DNA of 23,786 nt from Mesostigma viride. Its lineage: Eukaryota > Streptophyta > Mesostigmatophyceae > Mesostigmatales > Mesostigmataceae. Positions 19,259-23,786 of this stretch are shown here, piece by piece. The stretch is from positions 1 through 23,786 of the forward strand of contig RPFO01001836.1 of the NCBI GenBank assembly GCA_009746045.1, in the 5' to 3' direction. Numbering within the stretch: the stretch's first letter is position 1; every line of letters begins with the position of its first letter. The notes under the pieces were generated by a model, which made no database searches, had not been told where the DNA came from, and worked only from the letters and a program-made list of their open reading frames with translations. The position numbers and the translations under genes were made by a program.

Positions 19259-19471
19259 CGCTACTCTTCCCTGAAGCCGACTGGTCACACCTCCATTGTG
19301 GCGTTGTTTTACCACTTTAACGCTCTTCCACAGCGTGCGATTTTGTTGATGCCATTTTCTCAATTCCTGTAGCATATATTTTGCCCCCGCCGCACGCTTC
19401 CATGGGTTGCCATGTACATCATACTTTGCTGATGCTGCAGAGAAGTCAAGCGGTTCTTTGCATTCCCTCAC
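19259..19471 (-). CDS. Internal exon of a minus-strand gene (basic, helical)
   Basis: An acceptor GAATACAG ends at 19472 and a strong donor GCG/GTGAGT lies at 19259/19258. The 213 bases between are 71 open codons, in phase 0 at both ends. The peptide includes CKEPLDFSAASAKYDVHGN, then LQELRKWHQQNRTLWKSV and KQRHNGGVTSRLQGR. It is basic and rich in aromatic residues, and looks like a nucleic-acid-binding helical segment, though no family can be named. It joins in frame to the preceding candidate exon (KKRRLSQ at 22688) and would lead into the coiled-coil exon. Confidence 0.55.
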
Positions 19472-19537
19472 CTGTATTCAACGGCAACGCCAAAACGGAA
19501 TGCCAACGAATGCGGAGCGGGGGAACAAGGCATAAAG

Positions 19538-19754
19538 CAACGCATGGTGAACCGGCAGATGCTGAGGCAGACACGACAATGCACTGGGTGCATGGCAACC
19601 ATGTGAACACTGATGGTAGCACTCACATGCCTAACAAGCATTTTCTTTGTTTCCCCTGGGTTAGAGTGTAAGGCCTATGCCAACCAAGGTAAACAACAAA
19701 ACAACACATCCTAAACTGCCCTAACTGACATGGGCAACAAACATGGCCAATGGA
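19538..19754. repeat. 217-bp direct duplication, copy 1
   Basis: It matches 19891-20107 at roughly 95 percent by eye, offset 353 bp. Both copies start CAACGCATGGTGAACC and end GGCCAATGGA. Short frames ending FPWVRV are open in both, but every difference noticed changes the amino acid, giving no sign of coding constraint. Confidence 0.9.
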
Positions 19755-19890
19755 GGACAAGGAACCAAGTAGGATCATCCAACAGGATCATGGTATTATG
19801 GCAGCTTGCATGCAGTAAATTACATCAAGCATGGTTGGCTCAGCACATTGAAGTATTGTCACATCATTAGAACAAGGGAAAGTCAGAAAT

Positions 19891-20107
19891 CAACGCATGG
19901 TGAACCGGCAGATGATGAGGCAGACACGACAATGCACTTGGTGCATGGCAACTATGTGAACACTGATGGTAGCATTCACATGCCTAACAAGCATTTTCTC
20001 TGTTTCCCCTGGGTTAGAGTGTAAGGCCTATGCCAACCCAGCTAAACAACAAAACAACACATCCTAAACTGCGCTAACTGACATGGGCAACAAACATGGC
20101 CAATGGA
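19891..20107. repeat. 217-bp direct duplication, copy 2
   Basis: This is the second copy of 19538-19754. The 136 bp between the copies is unique. Confidence 0.9.
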
Positions 20108-20429
20108 CACAACACCTTGAAATGGCCTTTTTTTTACATAAATTATGGCCCATGGCAAGTTTATTGTCCGATTGACCTAGGATTGGATCCCACCACTCCC
20201 CGGGATGTGTCTGGCTAGTGGTGGAGTAGTTGAGTCAAAATGTTAAGTTTACATGGTACTCCCTGCTTAAGTTAACTCCAGATCCAAGGCCAAAACTGGC
20301 CACCTAAACCACTTGCACTTGCATAGAAACAATAGTTGATCTCAGATTATGCTGTAACTTTGCAGTGGTGATGAATAATAGTTGTTCTGACCTTGTACAA
20401 AGTTCTACGCCATTTGGAGCCCTAGTTGG

Positions 20430-20465
20430 TGACAAATGCTAGCAAAATTTTGCTAGCATTTGTCA
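20430..20465. repeat. Perfect 36-bp palindrome
   Basis: TGACAAATGCTAGCAAAA is followed immediately by its exact reverse complement, with no spacer. The matching place in copy 1 (about 16379-16415) has related but unpaired sequence. Confidence 0.95.
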
Positions 20466-20596
20466 TTAATGGCCATTTAAAATCAATATTTAACCCAAAT
20501 AATGTCAGAATGCCACCAAAACTTATTGCCATCATGCCAGCACCTGAAGCAAGGTCTCAACAAGTCATGAGCAGAAATTCAGATCATGCAGAGCCC

Positions 20597-20632
20597 AAAA
20601 TGGTGACATTTGCCAGCAATTGTCACCATTTT
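20597..20632. repeat. 36-bp near-perfect inverted repeat
   Basis: AAAATGGTGACATTTGC at 20597-20613 pairs with GCAATTGTCACCATTTT at 20616-20632 with one mismatch and a 2-base loop. Confidence 0.9.
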
Positions 20633-22030
20633 TTGCTTTTTTACCCACAATTTTAACAACATTACCCACCAAAACATTCTCCAAGCTGGGGCGCATCATT
20701 TAAATCTTTGCAGGCAACTCAAGAATGACTAGTACAAACAGTGTGCAAAACCTTGGTGCATGTGAATGCCTGAGTGGTGACCATTGCTAGCAGAATCCAT
20801 CATGTAAGGTAGGCATTGCCAGTATGCCACAAAGCTGTGATGTGCAGTGCATGTCCATATGTATACCCCATGACACCGTGCCTCTAAACTACTTGGCACA
20901 TTGCAAAATGGGAAGGAAAGGTGAATAATACATGCCACATCACTAACACAGCCATTTGAATGCTACCAACACGCACCATGCATGATATACACTGCGTGTA
21001 CAGTAATACATGTCGAGAATATGCCGAGCGAGCATATCAAGGTGCAGTGACCCCAACGCTGGCACATGTCACCTGGCATCCACGTATGCTCACATGATAT
21101 GGCATTGGCATATCCCATGTCTCCATCTCTTGCACTTTGTGCGCACCAAGCCACCCATGCAGTCGCCCACCCATGCAGCCACCTGGCCACCCACCCACAC
21201 AACTGCTCACACACTCGCGCGCCCGTGCACCCAGACAGCCACCTGTCCTCCCACCCAGTGACCCACCCACCAAGCCAGCCGCGCACGTGCTTACCCAACT
21301 TATACAACCATGCGTGCACCTAGGCACCCAACCACCTACCAACCCACTTGGACATCCACCCACCCACCAAGGCACCTGCGCAACCCACACACCAACTAGG
21401 TAATAAGCAGGCATTCCCCCATCCAATGAGCCAACCACCCAACCACCCAACCACCTAAACACCCAGCCAGCTGGCCCCATATGCACCCGTCCGGCCACCC
21501 ACAGTTGACCCACCCACGCACCTACCCACTCAACCATTCACTGCCCCCACACCCTTATACCCACTGACCCACCCACTGACCCACCCACACATGCATTTTC
21601 TCAGCCAGCACCCCGGCACCTACCTCACCCCAAACCTGCACAGCCCTTCACCCGTGATAGGTGAGTCGGTCCCAACCATAAACCCATCCACGCATCCATA
21701 TCTGTGCGCCCACCCGTCCATCTACCCGTCCCTTCGCCCACCCACCCACATCTAGTCATCTACACATCCACCAGCCACCAGCCACCAATGGCCCACCCAC
21801 CAACCCACACACACACATACATCCCTAACCAACCAACCACCAACACACCACCCTCAAAAACGTGCAGTTGTTTCACTCATGCATCCAACAACCCACCCAC
21901 TTCAAAGTCCCCAAAGCCTATCATCACCCAGCCACCTGGGCATCTGCCAATAACCGACCGCCCTTGCACTCATCCACCCACCATGACCAGCCAGCCAGCC
22001 ACCCACCCTCTCCAACTGCCTGTGCTCCCA

Positions 22031-22405
22031 CCTACGCAGCCAGCCATTTACCAAAGCATCCACCTATCAGCCACCCACCTGCCATTGAACCCACCCACGC
22101 CTAGGCATCCCTTGAAGCATCTATAGCCCAAGCCTCCCACCCAAGGCTCTCTGGGCAATCAAACAACCAAACAACCAATCACCCAGCTATACAACCACCT
22201 AACCACCTAACCACTCAACAACACAATCACCGAACCACCTAACTACCCAACACCCAAACCAGCCAGGCATGTGCCCGCCTCGCATGCCCTCACCATTGCA
22301 ACACCCCATACACGCCCCGCTCACCTAGCCAGCCACACACCCAGCCAGTCTCCTGCTCAACTCACGCATGAAGGCAATATCAGCCATGCATGGCCTCACC
22401 TTGCA
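22031..22405. other. CCA/CCACC-rich noncoding stretch
   Basis: It continues the imperfect CCACCCA / CAACCACCTA simple-sequence texture to about 22350. No gene is supported. Confidence 0.5.
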
Positions 22406-22612
22406 TCACTTGCATTGCCTGGTTAATTTGCATGAGACAGCTTCCATCTCATTGTCAGCAACTGAAAAGGCTCTTTCTTCACAGTTATGAATAAGCTACA
22501 ACGTTGGAAACGTTCTCCCATCCCTCTTTAAAACAGTCTTTAAATCAGAAAGACAAGGGCAAATCTCTGGACAAGGTGGCAATAACCACTGCACCATGCT
22601 CTTGAGAAAGTC
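22406..22612 (-). pseudogene. Possible remnant of a hAT-family transposase C-terminus
   Basis: Reading leftward, the frame DFLKSMVQWLLPP ... LKRDGRTFPTL, an in-frame stop (22498-22496), then LIHNCEERAFSVADNEMEAV ends at a TGA (22408-22406). The order FPxL followed by about ten residues and (S/C)xERxFS is characteristic of the dimerisation region at the end of hAT transposases. The match is short and carries a stop, so it could be coincidence. If real, it is a dead fragment inside the outer element or a decayed exon of a spliced gene. Confidence 0.3.
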
Positions 22613-22687
22613 TTAACAACCCAGCTTTCTACCCTTTTAGAAGCTGCCTTGCGTTAGCAACGATTCTGGGCCCTCTGGCTCGCTCAC

Positions 22688-22774
22688 CTGGCTTAATCTG
22701 CGCTTCTTTATGGCTGCCGGGATATGCGAAGCTTGGGCCGAGGGTGTCGTGGCGAGGTCGTCTGCCCGACTCAT
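22688..22774 (-). CDS. Candidate first coding exon of the minus-strand gene (nuclear-type N-terminus)
   Basis: ATG at 22774-22772 opens 29 codons, MSRADDLATTPSAQASH through IKKRRLSQ, ending exactly at a CAG/GTGAGC donor (22688/22687) in phase 0. The KKRR cluster could be a nuclear localisation signal. The next supported exon in the same direction, 19471-19259, also starts in phase 0, so the two join in frame. A T-rich acceptor (TTTTTATTAG) about 30 bases upstream of the ATG suggests a preceding non-coding or coding exon, possibly 23034-22931; that join, however, would put this exon in another phase. Confidence 0.45.
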
Positions 22775-22930
22775 CACTTCTCGAAACCGCACTGCCGACT
22801 AATAAAAACGATGCCCCCCTTTGCCTTTTGTATCTGGCGTCAAAAGAACAATGAACTCGCTTGGAAACACTGTCGCAAAGAGCTTCCTACAGGCATTATA
22901 AGCAATTTTCGCAGCTTTTACCGCACTTAC

Positions 22931-23034
22931 TGCACATCCGGAAGACCATTAGCGGCCTTCGCGCGGAATCTTGGGCACGCCATATCTTCTGCTGGCTCAT
23001 TGCCGCAGGCTGGCAGTATAGGAAGGTCGGGCAT
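22931..23034 (-). CDS. Possible first exon near the right end of the outer element
   Basis: ATG at 23034-23032 starts MPDLPILPACGNEPAEDM and continues with 16 more codons to a GTAAGT donor at 22930 (phase 2). Composition is protein-like. It lies about 180 bp inside the right subterminal repeats and reads inward, where a CACTA element's own transcript would start. It is uncertain whether it belongs to the same gene as 22774-22688. Confidence 0.38.
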
Positions 23035-23180
23035 AGCCTAAAGAGCTGATTATCTGACGACAAAGATATGCATTGCATGAAGCAAGAAACAGACGGATTT
23101 CGCACCCCCATATTTATTCACGTCAATGCCGGACAATTAAAAGCGAAACTCAAAAAACGAAAACACTAACGTTTTCGGGA

Positions 23181-23188
23181 ATATTATA
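23181..23188 (-). promoter_or_regulatory. Possible TATA box for the inward minus-strand transcript
   Basis: TATAATAT on the minus strand lies about 150 bp upstream of the ATG at 23034 and directly inside the right subterminal repeats. Position and sequence fit a core promoter, but AT-rich octamers are common. Confidence 0.25.
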
Positions 23189-23215
23189 ACGAACAAGCTG
23201 AGCTGCCAGCTATGT

Positions 23216-23535
23216 CGCGGTTTACGATCCAGTTAACGATAACGGCTCCGTAACCACCCCAGTGCCTAATATTGGGGCAGCTATGGCGCCGTAACCACTA
23301 CCTGACCCGTCCCGTATACCCCAACGTAACCTGAACCGAAGCCGTTCACGCCCCCGTAAACATGACCGGCCCAGTTACTGGGCCGTACCGAATCTCGGGG
23401 CCAATATTCCGAATGGTACCGTAACCGGTCCGGTAACCCAAACCGCCAACGAATACGGACCCGTAACCTGGCCCGTCGAAGTTACCGGGCAGGTTACGGG
23501 GGCGTCGAAGTTACCGGACAGGTTACGGGGGCTTC
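23216..23535. repeat. Right subterminal repeat field (CCGTAACC/GTTACCGG family)
   Basis: About a dozen copies of the same motif family as the left end are present. CCGTAACC-type copies dominate the inner part. AGTTACCGG followed by GGTTACGGGGG is repeated twice close to the terminus (about 23480-23531). Shared motif content with 19-500 links the two ends as one element. The field also lies upstream of the minus-strand exons at 23034 and 22774, so it may double as a promoter region. Confidence 0.7.
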
Positions 23536-23551
23536 AAATTAACTCCTAGTG
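23536..23551 (-). repeat. Right terminal inverted repeat of the outer CACTA-type element
   Basis: AAATTAACTCCTAGTG is the exact reverse complement of 3-18. Everything after 23551 lacks the GTTACC-type repeats that fill the preceding 320 bases, which supports this as the outer boundary. Confidence 0.85.
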
Positions 23552-23786
23552 TCCTACCAGCCTTGTCTGCCTACTCACAAGGCTGGCTGTGCTGATGGAG
23601 GGGTGGGGCGTATGACGCTCCGGGACATCCTCCTCACACTCCGTGATCAAAGTGGGCATGTTTTGGGGTGTCTAGGGTAGCAAAACAGATGTCATTTTGG
23701 CTCAGCACTAGCTCAATTCTCTTTTTAGCGTCTACCCAGGTGGCATCACAGGAAATCAATAACTTGAGCTACGCTTGTCAGAATGA
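23552..23786. other. Flanking DNA outside the outer element, with a 10-bp-arm hairpin
   Basis: It has no GTTACC-type repeats and no supported gene. CCAGCCTTGT at 23557-23566 and ACAAGGCTGG at 23577-23586 are perfect complements around a 10-base loop, five bases beyond the element's end. This is presumably the insertion-site neighbourhood. Confidence 0.55.

Larger units (their letters stand above)
20252..22030. repeat. Diverged ~2-kb duplicated block, copy 2
   Basis: It is colinear with 16200-18235 but lacks the CCCT array and contains two strong palindromes (20430-20465 and 20597-20632) that are degenerate in copy 1. The long CCACCCAC-rich tract (about 21150-22020, continuing in similar style to 22350) gives proline/threonine-rich frames that are not supported as genes. 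Confidence 0.75.
3..23551. mobile_element. Giant CACTA-type (En/Spm, CMC) DNA transposon, apparently complete at both ends
   Basis: The sequence CACTAGGAGTTAATTT at 3-18 is repeated as a perfect reverse complement at 23536-23551, so the two form terminal inverted repeats beginning CACTA and ending TAGTG, the hallmark of the CACTA superfamily. Both ends are followed inward by dense short repeats built on GGTTACC/GGTTACGG, as expected for the subterminal binding sites of CACTA proteins. The body holds a nested transposon, a LINE ORF1-like gene, many tandem arrays and exon remnants. No DDE transposase catalytic core was recognised, so the copy is probably non-autonomous or its transposase is too decayed to see. 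CACTA elements normally make a 3-bp (sometimes 2-bp) target duplication. The visible flanks (TG on the left, TCC on the right) do not match, and only two left-flank bases are present. Confidence 0.75.

Noticed and set aside
19538-20024. Two paralogous short genes ending FPWVRV
   Set aside because: All differences seen between the copies change the residue and there is no start or splice context; they are a recent non-coding duplication.
17150-22130. Threonine/proline-rich frames in the CCACCCAC tracts
   Set aside because: They are low-complexity, open in several phases on both strands, and poorly conserved in phase between the two duplicated blocks.
1-23786. tRNA, rRNA or other standard RNA genes
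   Set aside because: No T-arm GTTCGAATCC-like box with a matching acceptor stem and no rRNA core motif was noticed on either strand by reading; a dedicated scan could still find a diverged one.

Overview
This is eukaryotic, repeat-rich nuclear DNA with no bacterial gene organisation. Supporting signs are GT-AG exon borders with in-frame joins, large microsatellite and minisatellite arrays, a LINE ORF1-like protein and nested DNA transposons. The GC-rich third codon positions in the recognisable coding pieces, set in a mixed-composition background, would fit a green or streptophyte alga, but the species cannot be fixed from sequence alone.

Nearly the whole window is one large transposon. A perfect 16-bp inverted repeat starting CACTA lies at 3-18 and 23536-23551. 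Both ends carry dense short subterminal repeats (GGTTACC / GGTTACGG and complements), the layout of a CACTA (En/Spm, CMC) element. It is 23,549 bp long. No DDE transposase core was recognised, and no target-site duplication is visible with only two left-flank bases available.

Layout: left subterminal repeats (19-500); a possible terminal exon of a minus-strand gene (744-898); a 180-bp duplication (967-1290); a 50-bp minisatellite rich in CACGTG (1275-2515); a poorly featured stretch (2760-3500); a 152-bp tandem array with hairpins (3543-4134); and a 75-bp array (4138-4350). A LINE ORF1-like gene on the minus strand (14991 down to 4505) follows. It is cut in two by a 9,284-bp nested DNA transposon (5035-14318) with perfect 29-bp inverted repeats and a 3-bp target duplication, CGG. 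Removing the nested element and one CGG restores the reading frame exactly.

The nested element carries two divergent genes of unknown function. Gene A (minus, 7865-6335) has an apparent frameshift in a run of six T. Gene B (plus, 11520-13799) has a coiled coil, a glutamine tract and a well-formed 1.5-kb intron filled by an 8-bp-unit array. The two genes are separated by GC-rich and CTTCACGT minisatellites.

Right of the LINE piece lie long GGGA/GGAT arrays and two diverged copies of a ~2-kb block (about 16200-18235 and 20252-22030). Between and beyond these are the exons of a decayed minus-strand gene: 22774-22688, 19471-19259, about 18999-18561 and 18380-18213. Their clear borders are in phase 0. 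A second possible first exon (23034-22931), a short hAT-like transposase remnant, the right subterminal repeats and 235 bp of flanking DNA complete the window.
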